From Euglena gracilis (Eukaryota > Euglenida > Euglenophyceae > Euglenales): a stretch of 64,000 nucleotides of DNA. Below are positions 1-9,087 of this stretch, piece after piece; the first letter of the stretch is position 1, and every line of letters begins with the position of its first letter. The position numbers and the translations under genes were made by a program. The stretch spans positions 2,951,873 through 3,015,872 of the forward strand of contig CP154956.1 in assembly GCA_039621445.1 (NCBI GenBank), given 5' to 3'. The notes under the pieces were generated by a model. That model saw only the letters and a program-made list of their open reading frames with translations, was not told the DNA's origin and made no database searches.

Positions 1-225
1 TGTATGTATGCATATGTATGCATATATGTATATAGCAAATGTACATATATGTATATAGCAAATGTACATATATGTATATAGCAAATGTATGCATGCATAT
101 GTATATACGCATATGTATGCATAAATACGTATATGTATGTATGCATATGTTTGCATATATATGTATGTATGCATATGTGTGCATATATATGTATGTATGC
201 ATGCATAAATATAATTATATATGCG
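1..225. repeat. TATG/TGCATATG microsatellite
   Basis: Tandem, imperfect TATG, GCATATG and TATATAGCAAATGTACA units fill this stretch. The open frame across it is only the repeat read as Met/Tyr/Cys/Ile. From here to about 1,090 the sequence is T-rich with no supported gene. Confidence 0.93.
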
Positions 226-1092
226 GCAGATGGTTTTCCGGCCACAGCTCTGGACAAACCTTGACAGAGAAACAAATACCTTTGTTTGTCCCTTTTGTCC
301 GTGATTCTGAAGACAGGTCTTGGAGTGAGCAGAAAGGTTATTATGGCTAAATGTGGGCAAAAACAATTTTTTCTTCTGCAATTTGGTTCCACCCTTCCAG
401 CAACAAGCCGGCGCCAATATAGGCGGGCGTGGATATGCAAGTTGCATAATTTTTTGCCTTTTTTTGTATGATCCAAAACCTTGAAATAATGAAGATTTTA
501 CAAAAAGTTGCATTTTTTGCATTCTTTGCATTTTTTGCATGGTTTGCCTGTCTTGTTTTTTTCCAGCAAAATGCACAGGCAAATTACTCAACTACCACAC
601 CCAAAAGTTGCATAATGAAATGCAAGTGCTGAAACGTGGCAAAATCAGCCATGTCATTCACCATGCTTTCTGTTGTGGTGATCATTTTACAATGTTTTTT
701 TGACGTTTTGACATTTTTGACAAATATTCCAGGCACTGTTTTGTGTATGCTTGCATCTTAGGCAAAGTCTAATTAATTGTCCACAGCATGCACCATGTTG
801 CACAGCAAATAATGTTGCATGTGAAAAATTTACCTCGGACTCTTCGGAGGTAGTAGCTTAGTCGGAGGAGGTGAAAGCTTTTTTTTTAAGTCCTCTCCAG
901 CAAAAAAGTGCACAGCCCCAGGGAGGTCCTAAAGGAATTTCCATGCAATTGGCATTTTTTTGCAATTTTTTTTCACTATTTTGCATTTTTTTTGAATTTT
1001 CCGCCGGCATGAGAGGAGGGTATTGGCAAGGAGGGCAACAAAGCCCCTCAAAACATGCAATGCCGAGTCTGCGTGTCCAGTGGTTCCCCCAG

Positions 1093-1185
1093 GTGCATTA
1101 TCGGGTGATCAGCAGCACCGGAGCCGGAGTTTGCATTTGCGTGGCGCCGCAGGGGCTGTGCCGCGCCGCGGGCGCGACCCGTCAC
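1093..1185 (+). CDS. candidate exon, possible ectodomain of the first receptor
   Basis: A GC-rich island bounded by a CCCCCAG acceptor and a CAC|GTGTGTG donor, 93 bases, phase 0 at both ends. One frame is open through it (VHYRVISSTGAGVC...CRAAGATRH, three Cys). It lies on the strand of, and 3.4 kb upstream from, the cyclase exons at 4.5-5.3 kb, so it could belong to the same gene. No family is recognised. The poly-C run just downstream would be intronic. The evidence is GC jump, splice sites and open frame only. Confidence 0.35.
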
Positions 1186-1499
1186 GTGTGTGAGGGACAC
1201 CCCCCCCCCCTTGGGGTCCCATTCGCACGGCATCGCGACCGCTGGCGCTGCCGCTTTGACCGCTGGGAGACGCTGGCCCGTGGTCAGTGTTTGTGGTTGG
1301 GGCCTCGTTGAGGGGATTCCGTTGTTCATTTGCGCATCGGCCAAGACGTGATTCAAATGAAACGCTGTTCATTTAAATTAAAACAAATTTTAATAATATG
1401 TATTTACGAAATTAAAATGGTCATTATTCCAATGGGAAATGGCTGCAGGCACAAAATCACATCCACAGAAATGGGGAAAAGTATCCCGAAAGACAGATT

Positions 1500-2130
1500 C
1501 ACAGATTCACAGACCGAAATGGCGGGGGTCCAGCCCAACCCCCCTCCCCCCTGGACGGCTGGAGGCCAAGTGGGACCCTTCAGGGAATGCTCCCCTGTTT
1601 TCGGCGCAAAATGCGGAATTTTTGGAACCAACGTTTTCCTCCAAAGTGCCCCCCCTAAAGCCCCCTCGGGGGGAGCACCAGCACAAATAAAAAACGTTTT
1701 CCCCTCATTTTTAAGCATACTGCACCTTTTTTGATGTTTGGTGTTTTCCCCCTGAAAATAATGTTCGAAAATTCAAAAAAATGAGCATTTTTTGGATTTA
1801 TATGAAAGAAATGTCAGGTTTTTTTCAACAGTTTTGGCCAAATATGCAGCTTTTTGACTGCCGCAGAACTGAAAGTTTTCGCACCTCCTTTGCTTTTCGC
1901 AGTTTCTGGGGTTTCCAACCCCCCTCCATGGGTTGGAGGGATGTTTGGGAAGCCTGGGGGGGGGGTCCGCTCCCAACAAAGAGGGGGGGTTGCCCCCCCC
2001 CCCCTCTCCGACCTTGAATGTGAAGGGGGGCCGGAAATTTTTTGGTCTTGTGGACCGGAAAACGGGCCAGATACCAAACCGAAATTGTTGAAAACTCCCT
2101 GAGTTTTCTTTGAAAAAAAATTCAAAATGG
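1500..2130. repeat. interspersed repeat, diverged copy related to 23.13-23.54 kb
   Basis: The string of motifs here (AATTCAAAAAAATG, TTTTTTGGATT, CAACA.TTTTGGCC, CCGGAAATTTT, then G and C runs) recurs in the same order at 23,290-23,500 (AATGCAAAAAAATG, CCTTGGATTC, CAACAATTTCGGCC, CCGAAAATTTT). The 80-100 residue frames inside it are read from repeat sequence and are not called as genes. Confidence 0.6.
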
Positions 2131-2467
2131 TCGTTTATGAAGCGAGAGTTGGGGGGGGGGTCAAGGCCCCACGGCTTCCCAAACCTCCCCGCCCGCCCCC
2201 CCCCTCCAGCCCCCGAGAAGGTGAGCAGTGAGTGCGAACCCTGGGTCTTGAAATGACTGGGGCTGCGGTTTGTTCCTTCCGACTAGATTTTTGTGTCCAT
2301 TGACCTTCTGTTTAGCCCCAGCCCCACGGGACGCCTATGCCTGTAAACCCGTACAGCTGCGTGTCTCCCAGCTGACTGCAACAATCTGTCGCCCACTTGT
2401 TCGCTGCCCCCCCCCCCCTCTGCCTTGTTTCCCCTCCCCTCCCTCTGCGCCCGGGGCCGAATGGGAG

Positions 2468-2592
2468 TGGCCGCTCTTGTCATCAACTCTGCTCTCTATT
2501 TTCTACCCCCTTGTTTCAACCGCATCGTAAAGTTTTCTGGACAGTCTTGTTGTTGTCTTGGACAAATGAAGAGAGATATTTTCCAGAAAAAG
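2468..2592 (+). CDS. candidate exon with a hydrophobic segment
   Basis: This segment follows a long pyrimidine tract ending in GGGAG and ends at AAAAAG|GTGGGT, a good donor. The open frame begins AALVINSALYFLPPCFNR and ends in a basic stretch (QMKRDIFQKK), the look of a membrane span followed by a cytoplasmic anchor. If real it could be the transmembrane exon of the receptor whose cyclase end lies at 4.5-5.3 kb, but phase cannot be tested. A second hydrophobic frame at 2,776-2,853 (MAIMIIFTGIVVSLVEIF) precedes a TTAACAG acceptor-like site and is equally unproven. Confidence 0.35.
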
Positions 2593-3290
2593 GTGGGTCT
2601 GGGGTGGGGGGTCCAGGCCCAACACTCCCTTCTTGGTGGCCGACTGGGTTCTACCCCCCCAGTAGGGTGGGAGGGTTGCTGTATTTTCGCCGCGAGGAAC
2701 CGAAAGTTCGGAACTGAAAATTTTCGACTCCAATGAACCCACAAACCCCCCTCCGAAACCTCCCCCCCCCACAAAATGTATATGGCAATCATGATCATTT
2801 TCACTGGCATCGTTGTATCTTTGGTTGAAATTTTTGTCCTTCTCATTAACAGGGGTTTGTCTAAGGGTGGAGGGGTACCCACCCCAGGACTGGTCCTCCA
2901 GCCACCAGAACCTTGTTTTACAGCCAGCAACTCCGAACAGGAAGCTAGCTGCGGACCCCGGAGGTTTGCTCAATAAAGTTGGGTCCAGCCTGGCACAGCC
3001 TGAGCCGAAATGGGTTCGCCCTTTTTTGGCCGAGGCTTTTTGAATTTGAAAAGAAAGGTTCAAAATGTACAAAGAAAAATAATGTTTGGGGGGTTACCTC
3101 ATAATTTTGGCAGAACAACAAAGCCACCCAAGTTGGTTTTGCTGGGCTTTTGCTAGGTTTCGAATAGGGATCGGCAAATCAATTCAATCACCTTTCCGCC
3201 CACCATTCCGCATCAATTTGCCTTGCATCATCAAACGAAAGATGCAGCCATCATAATAATAATGGTCCCTACGTGCCTTGATTGTTGCAG

Positions 3291-3412
3291 CAGCAGATCG
3301 TTTTGGGCCGCCCGGCCATTCGGCCCTGCCCCTCCCCACACCACGAGCACAGCTCGTTCAACCGTTGGGACATCCCCCCCTCCCATACCTATTCCCAGCC
3401 GTCGAGAAGAAG
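3291..3412 (+). CDS. candidate exon, frame uncertain
   Basis: ATTGTTGCAG is a good 3' splice site and AGAAGAAG|GTCGGT a possible donor. The frame starting at the acceptor reads QQIVLGRPAIRPCP...HTYSQPSRR. Another frame runs through the donor into a hydrophobic stretch (LLVLLGLAVWNSMGFGLL), so the island may instead end in a membrane segment. GC content is well above its flanks. No family is recognised. Confidence 0.33.
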
Positions 3413-3629
3413 GTCGGTTGCTCGTCCTTTTGGGGTTGGCGGTGTGGAATTCGATGGGGTTCGGTTTGTTGTCGTTTTTTTTGTTTGCAGCACCTCGTCT
3501 CTGAGATCATGGAGTGCCAATAAATCCTTGCTGTGTTGGATGGAGGGTTGTCATGGTCGTCCATTCAGGAGTAGTGTTGGTGATGGCTTTTTGCAGGTGG
3601 GGAGGCATTTGGTTCAATATTAGGAAGGC

Positions 3630-3995
3630 ACAGATTGGAGGAGGGGGACCCCCCCCCCGCTGGACCAGAGGGTGACACCCCCCCCCCCTGGACCAGGGGC
3701 CCCCCCTCCTGCCAGGGGGTCCGGACCGACCCGGCGGGGATACCCGATAACCCCCCAAAAAGGTCAAATATTCCCTTCTGATGCTTCGCGCCGAAAGTTA
3801 AAGTTTTGGGCATTTTTGCAAATTTTGACCCAAAAAAGGTGACTTTTGGCCAATTTCGGGTGGCGAAATGTTTCGGCCCAGCTCGGCCCTGGCTGAAAAT
3901 CGGTCTCCAGGACCGATTTTTTGGACCACCACTGTACAGGAGGGGGGTCCCCTGCACCCACCCCTGCTGGACCGGGGGGGGGGGGGGGGGGCGAC
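3630..3995. repeat. G/C-run-bounded repeat unit
   Basis: Alternating C and G runs flank a core with GCTTCGCGCCGAAAG and CCAAAAAAGGTGACTTTTGGCC. The same architecture (homopolymer runs, a GGCGC stem, AT-rich core) is seen in the hAT-like MITEs of this window. I could not find a convincing target-site duplication. The 4,080-4,370 stretch after it is GC-rich and open in three frames on both strands; I could not choose a product there. Confidence 0.5.
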
Positions 3996-4521
3996 CCACC
4001 CCCAACTGCTTTTGTATTGAGCCCTGGGAGAGCATTCGGTCAACCAAATTCCTGGTCCAGCGCCGCAATGAATTCCTCCCGCTGTCACGAGTCACGATGG
4101 AGATGCTTCTTTTCAATGAATCAACTTTTTTTTTGCACCTTTTTTGGTGGTTGGGAGGCATGCCCTCTTCGCTGCCCTAACGTGCACTGCCCCACAAAAC
4201 CTGTGGCCAAAAAGCACCGGAATGAGACCCACGACAGAACCCAATTTGATGGCCCGCCCCCAGTGGCCGCAGCAGGCCCAGTGGGCAACCTTGTGCCAAA
4301 GGCTCAGTCCCAGAATTCGAAAAAAAGGGGGGTGTCCTTGCTTCAGGTGGGCAACCAACTACGGGGTGAAATGAACTTTTAGGTTCCATATTTTGAATTT
4401 TGAATTTGAATTTGGGTACAAGTATGCATATATTTTGAGTTTTGAATTATATATTCCTAATTTGGAATTTTGATTTCTGCTCGGTCGGCCCGAAGAGGGT
4501 CTCATTCTTAGTGGTGTTTAG

Positions 4522-4663
4522 AGGGGGCGAATGGAGGGGCGTGCTGAGGACCCTGCAGGACGACCCGACCTTCACGGGGCGGGTCCAGATCGGTGTGGCG
4601 GCCGGCCCGGTCTATGTCGGGCACCTGGGCTACGCTTCGTTTAAGGCCATGGTGTGCGGAGGC
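4522..4663 (+). CDS. class III nucleotidyl cyclase-type domain, penultimate exon
   Basis: The frame reads GGEWRGVLRTLQDDPTF then GRVQIGVAAGPVYVGHLGY. This matches the part of class III adenylyl/guanylyl cyclases where a strand with IGI.xGPV.AG.xG precedes the dimer arm. The exon is taken from the TTTAG acceptor at 4,521 to MVCGG, with donor GTCCCC at 4,664. It joins in phase 0 to the next exon, which supplies the rest of the lobe. The first half of the domain, with the two metal-binding Asp, should lie upstream but I could not find it among the G/C-run repeats. Such domains make cyclic nucleotides on the cytoplasmic side of receptor proteins. Confidence 0.75.
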
Positions 4664-5091
4664 GTCCCCAGTGGCGTGATTCGATCCTGTGCTTCATCTA
4701 TTTCATTTTTTTTTTTAATGCTGGATATGAATGTCCCCCCCCCCACTGCACAGGAAACGTTCCCATCACCCCAAAAATGTGGAGTATCATATTTTTTTTC
4801 TCAGAAACTTTCCTCCGCTCCGTTTTTTTTTTTTTGCTGGTGCTCATCGAGATCTTCCTCCTCCCTCAGCAATTGCCCACTTGTCTGGAGACAGTTTCCC
4901 AGGAATGGGTGGGGTGCACACTTTGAGAAGAAATGCAAACGCGATTTTTAATACATTTTTGCTCTTCGGGTCTTACTAAAGTCCGTTAACAAAATTCCCC
5001 ATAAATGCATTGCTTACCTACAAAATGCAGGTGTGCTGTTTCAGCGATAACGCAACCTAACCCTGACCCTAACCTTAATGCATTTCTGCAG

Positions 5092-5270
5092 GTTGCGGTA
5101 GGCGCTCCCCTGAAGGTGGCCTCCATATTGGCCCACCTCTCTGGATTTCATGAGCCAGTGGCGCTGCTGTGCCCTGCCATGTACCAGCGTGTCAAGTACC
5201 ACTTCGCCCTGCAGCCCGCAGATTTTGTGGAGCTGCCACTCCTTGGCGAGCACGTTGCCCTCTATGCAAG
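5092..5270 (+). CDS. class III nucleotidyl cyclase-type domain, C-terminal exon
   Basis: It starts after TTTCTGCAG and ends at GCAAG|GTGTGT. The frame reads VAVGAPLKVASILAHLS and ends ELPLLGEHVALYAR, the usual end of the domain (L.G...vyLYe). Aligned with the family motif GDxVNxAxRL, the catalytic Asn is Lys and the transition-state Arg is Ile, so this lobe is probably not a competent active site by itself. A CAAG acceptor at 5,549 followed by GTTGTAG would give Leu and a stop in phase, making this the last full coding exon. The intron holds (GT)n and (CCCA)n tracts. Confidence 0.78.
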
Positions 5271-5278
5271 GTGTGTGC

Positions 5279-5280
<2 letters not shown>

Positions 5281-5316
<36 letters not shown>

Positions 5317-5482
5317 GTGTTGGGTGTTTGCATGCAACATGCACAGACGCACGCACATGCGCGCGCACCCACCTACCCACCCACCCACCCACCCACCCAC
5401 CCACCCACCCACCCACCCACCCACCCACCCACCCACCCACCCACCCCCCCCCCCACACCCACCCACCCACCCACCCACCTTT
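5281..5482. repeat. (GT)n and (CCCA)n simple repeats
   Basis: About 40 bases of GT repeat, a short CACGCACATGCG interval, then about 110 bases of CCCA repeat ending in a C run, all inside the putative last intron of the cyclase gene. The Pro-Thr-His open frames here are repeat artefacts. Confidence 0.97.
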
Positions 5483-5761
5483 GGTGTCGTTTGGCATTTT
5501 TTTGAATTCCCAGCCCGTTTTTACAAACTGCGGTCTGCTTTTTTTCAAGGTTGTAGCTTCTTCTGGAACTGTGGAATGAACGCCATCGTAAGCAAAGCCC
5601 AGAGATCGACAACCTCGTTTTCTCGAGGTATTTTTTATAATTGGAATTTTTGACCCAGAAGCTCACCTCGGCAAATCTTGAAAGTGGGTGGGAGCTAATC
5701 CGACTCAGTTTGTACCCCTTTTTATAAGGCGGAGTAACTCGGGCCTGGCGCAGATTCGGGG

Positions 5762-6004
5762 CCGGGGTTTTTTTTTAGTTGTGGACCCGGGGGGGGGGGT
5801 TGGATGGGTGGGTCCGGCCGACGGTGGGATATATTTTTCGGCACCGAAGGCGCCGAAAATTTTTGAAAAAGGTGCTATTTTTGGCATTTTTTCACGATTT
5901 TTGGTCATTTTCGGGGAAAAGTGGGTTGGTCCCCCGGGACCCCCCAAGGGGGTGGTGGGTGGGAGGGAACCCCCCCTCCCCCCCAGTCTTAAAAAAAACC
6001 CCTG
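5762..6004. mobile_element. hAT-like MITE, 243 bp
   Basis: The ends are inverted (CCGGGGTTTTTTTTTAG at the left; the right end reversed is CAGGGGTTTTTTTTAAG). The flanks carry an 8 bp duplication with one mismatch (ATTCGGGG at 5,754-5,761 and ATTCGAGG at 6,005-6,012). The core holds GGCACCGAAGGCGCCG, the stem shared with the other elements of this family. An 8 bp target duplication with CAGG-type ends is typical of hAT elements. No transposase is encoded. Confidence 0.78.
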
Positions 6005-6148
6005 ATTCGAGGGAACGGAGGAGTTTCGGAAAGCCGGGATTGAATTCTCCCAATGTCAGGGCCACACGGGAATCCACCGCAACCTTATGAGTGGTGGGTG
6101 GGGGGGTCGACCCACCCTCCCACCCCATCCTGGTGGTAGGGGGGGGTC

Positions 6149-7341
6149 GCTGAGCTCTTATCCCTTTATGGGCAAGAGCGAAACTTACCCCTGGGGAAAA
6201 GGAGGGGGCCGAACCCTCCTCCCTCCCCCCTCGGGTCGGGGCCACCCCGGGAACCGGCGGATTATCACCATGACCCCGGCCCGGTTCCCGATTTTTTTTT
6301 TACAGTTGCGAGCAACTGGATTTCTAGTTTCCGAATCACCTCCGTTTGACCCCCAACTCCCCGCCAGGTCTGAGTTATTCACGCGCGAAGGGGTCCAAAC
6401 TGGGTAGTATTGGCCCGCCCCCCCTTCCGACTCTGCCATTTCGCCGGGGTCAAAAAATCGGTCAAAAAATCAGTTTTTCGAAAATATCCCGAGAAAACGT
6501 ACATTATTTCCGGAAGTGTCGGTCTGACGAAATGTACCCCTGGAGGCCCTCTATCGCCCCCTGTTCACCATTTTGGCCGCCGACACGCCTGGCCTGCGTT
6601 CCGGCGCGCTTTTGCGGCCCAAAACGGTCATTTCGGGGTGTTTTTGGGACCGTTTTTTTTGGCCAAAAAATCAGTTTTTCCAAAGTATCTCGACAATGAA
6701 GCAAAATCAAAGGAAATGTCTGGAGAGCAAAAATGAAGCCCTTGGAATGCCCTTTCCAACCATGGCTTACTTTCCCCCCAACTCTTCGTGTAGCTCAAGT
6801 TACGGCCATTTTTTTTGGCCGTTTTCGGCCCACTTCAGCTGGCCATTTTGGGCTGTTTTTGGGGTCAAAAAATCGATGTTTCCAAAATATCTCGGAAATG
6901 AAGCAAAATCAAAGGAAATGTCCGGAGACCTAAATTGAAGCCCTTAAAATGCCCTATCTAACGGTATTTTGATTTCCCCGCAACTCCCCGCCCAGCCCGA
7001 GTTGCGGCCATTTTTCGGCCAATTTTGCCCATTTTCTACAGTTTTGGTCTGTTTTAACCAAGCCATTTTCGGTCATTTTTGGGGTCAAAAAAGTCGAAAA
7101 AAATCGAAATTTTTTTTTGCCCGAAACAATGTTTCTGGGACTCTCGGACCCGGAAAACCTGTTTTTCAGCCGAAATAAGCGTTTTTTTGACCCCCCCCCC
7201 CCCGAGCGCCCTGTTTCTGTAAAACCACTGAAAGTTACCGTAAATTGCAGGAGTTTAATTTGTAAATCATAAATGACGCGAAATTTGCAATGCTAGTCTC
7301 TTCGGCCTTCCATTACGTGTGAGTCCCATTAAGAGCTCAGC
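6149..7341 (-). mobile_element. repeat A, copy 1 (non-coding TIR element, inverted relative to copies 2 and 3)
   Basis: It is bounded by GCTGAGCTCTTA and its reverse complement TAAGAGCTCAGC. The interior matches in reverse the copies at 23.64-25.40 and 61.92-63.40 kb: the GATAATCC / GGTCATGGTG block, the CGAGTTATTC block, and about 200 bp subrepeats with TATCTCG..AATGAAGCAAAATC. The subterminal word ACTATTCAAAACCTGG next to the right end is also shared by all three. Open frames inside (up to 121 residues) are repeat-derived and not conserved as protein, so this is called non-autonomous. Confidence 0.8.
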
Positions 7342-7635
7342 ACTATTCAAAACCTGGTCCGACCTCCCCCTCAAGCCTTCCCATGTTTCCGGGGGCACTG
7401 ATTTTTAGGACATAGTTTTCCTTCGGCGCCTTCGACACCGAAGGTATTCTCTTTGAGCTGGTGCCATGTTGGGTTTGGTGGCAGAAACTTTCGTGAAAAA
7501 TGTGCGTTTTCTCGAGATATTTTTGAAAAATTATTTTTTTTTTGACCGAAATCTCACAGTCGGCGAAATGGCAGGGGTGGACCCCCCCAGCTCCCGGATG
7601 GGGCGTCCGACCCCCCACCCAGCCTTCCTCTACAG

Positions 7636-7847
7636 CCCTGCCCAATGTTCCTTCCTCGGGGGACCACAGGAGCGTCGCCATCTTCAGCCTCCAGGGCAGG
7701 GCCGTTGGCGATGGCCGTTAGGAGACTGAGGAGGGGCTGTACCAGGCCCAGGCATCCACAGCCATCACCGCCCGCGGCCAAATGGTCGCTCGGGCTGGGA
7801 AGCGTCGTGCTGTGCCCGGCGGCGAAATGCTGCGGTTTGCAACGTGA
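7636..7847 (+). pseudogene. exon-like segment with an in-frame TAG
   Basis: After a good acceptor (CTTCCTCTACAG) one frame reads LPNVPSSGDHRSVAIFSLQG, meets TAG at 7,719, and then continues in the same frame as ETEEGLYQAQASTAITARG to a TGA at 7,845. Both halves look coded, which fits a decayed exon, or an exon ending before the TAG. The minus strand is also open across the island, so even the strand is not certain. No family is recognised. Confidence 0.3.
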
Positions 7848-8547
7848 CAGCGGCGTGTCCCCGTGCCACGCGCGATTCGACGCCAAAAAAATGCAAACGA
7901 GTGTGTTTTCAACTTGTCGCATTGTGTTATTTTTCTTTTTCCCAACAGGGGTTGTTTTTATTAACCCCATCCAGCCACGGCTGAGTGGGAATCCTGAAAC
8001 CACACGGAGTTCACACTGTCAAGGCATTCATGATATTGCAGGATTCCCCCCACTTTTTTTATGAAATATATTGTTCTTTATAATACTCTGTTTATTTTTT
8101 CTGTATTGCAATATATCTGTTAAATATATTTTTGTATGTGTTATGTGTGCCTCATATTTTCCCTTGTTTCAATGCACCACCACCCAGGCGGGGGCAGGGT
8201 GTTTGACCACCCTCTATCATCAAGCTTTCCCGTCCAATGCTGAACCTTGCCACACAATATTGGCTCCATTTTAGTGTGCAAAAGCACAAGGAATTCCAGG
8301 ATCCCATGCAAAATGGCAGGGATGGGTCCTAAAAGCAGGTGAGGAACACGAGGTATTTGTTATTTTGGCGCCCCCAAGTAGTTCAGAAACAAAAGGGATT
8401 TGCCCCCAAGTCCCTTTTGATACCCCAAAACGGGTGAGCAACACAAGGCCCGGGAGATTTTTGGGCCAGAGAAAAAAGGGCAAAACTACCAGGGTTTGAT
8501 ATGCAAACATTACTGAGTGTAGGGACAAAAAGCAAGCAAGCAAGCAG

Positions 8548-8749
8548 CGTTGACGAGATTCCTGCTGGAGCGCAAGGGTCACTGCACGCGTGGATGCCTG
8601 ACGTCATCAACGCCGACGCACCCACTGGGGATTGGGAGGAGACCAGACCTGTCCTCAGGCAAAGGCGACAGCCAACATTGCGAAGCCCGCAAAGACAAAG
8701 TGGGAGGGCCCCCCTTCCCCCAGCAGGAACCGTCCTGTATGTTTGCTAA
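8548..8749 (+). CDS. candidate terminal exon, unknown product
   Basis: It follows AAGCAAGCAG and runs 66 codons to a TAA. The frame opens VDEIPAGAQGSLHAWMPD, then DAPTGDWEETRPVLRQRR, then becomes Arg/Pro/Ser-rich, as a flexible cytoplasmic tail would. GC content drops sharply on both sides. An internal CTCAG|GCAAAG could act as a GC donor. No domain is recognised. Between 7.9 and 8.5 kb I see no other exon. Confidence 0.42.
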
Positions 8750-8939
8750 AGTGCCTTTGCACGCCATTTTCCCAAAGTTGCTGACCTCATCTAGATCGCT
8801 TGACTCTTGGCTGATGGCATTGTCACCACATATTGAAATTTTTTTTATTTTATCTGATTCTAAAAAAATTGTTTATTTGTGTTTGATGCTCTTCTCCTAT
8901 TTCATTACTGGATTGATCACCTTCCTTATCAACCTCGCA

Positions 8940-9021
8940 TATATATATGTGTGTGTACATTTATGTATATAATATGTATATTTATGTATATATATTTATG
9001 TATATTATATGTATATAATTG
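8940..9021. repeat. TATATG/TATTTATG microsatellite
   Basis: Short AT-rich tandem units (TATATATATGTGTGTACATTTATG and variants) lie just before the telomeric arrays. Confidence 0.9.
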
Positions 9022-9087
9022 TCAAATTTGTACTGAATATGAAGCATGTTAGAAAAGCTTCTGATTGTACGGAACATATCACCCAAG

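Noticed and set aside
5041-5653. Pro-Thr-His and Gly-Gly-Trp-Val frames
   Set aside because: Read from the (CCCA)n and (GT)n tracts in the putative intron.
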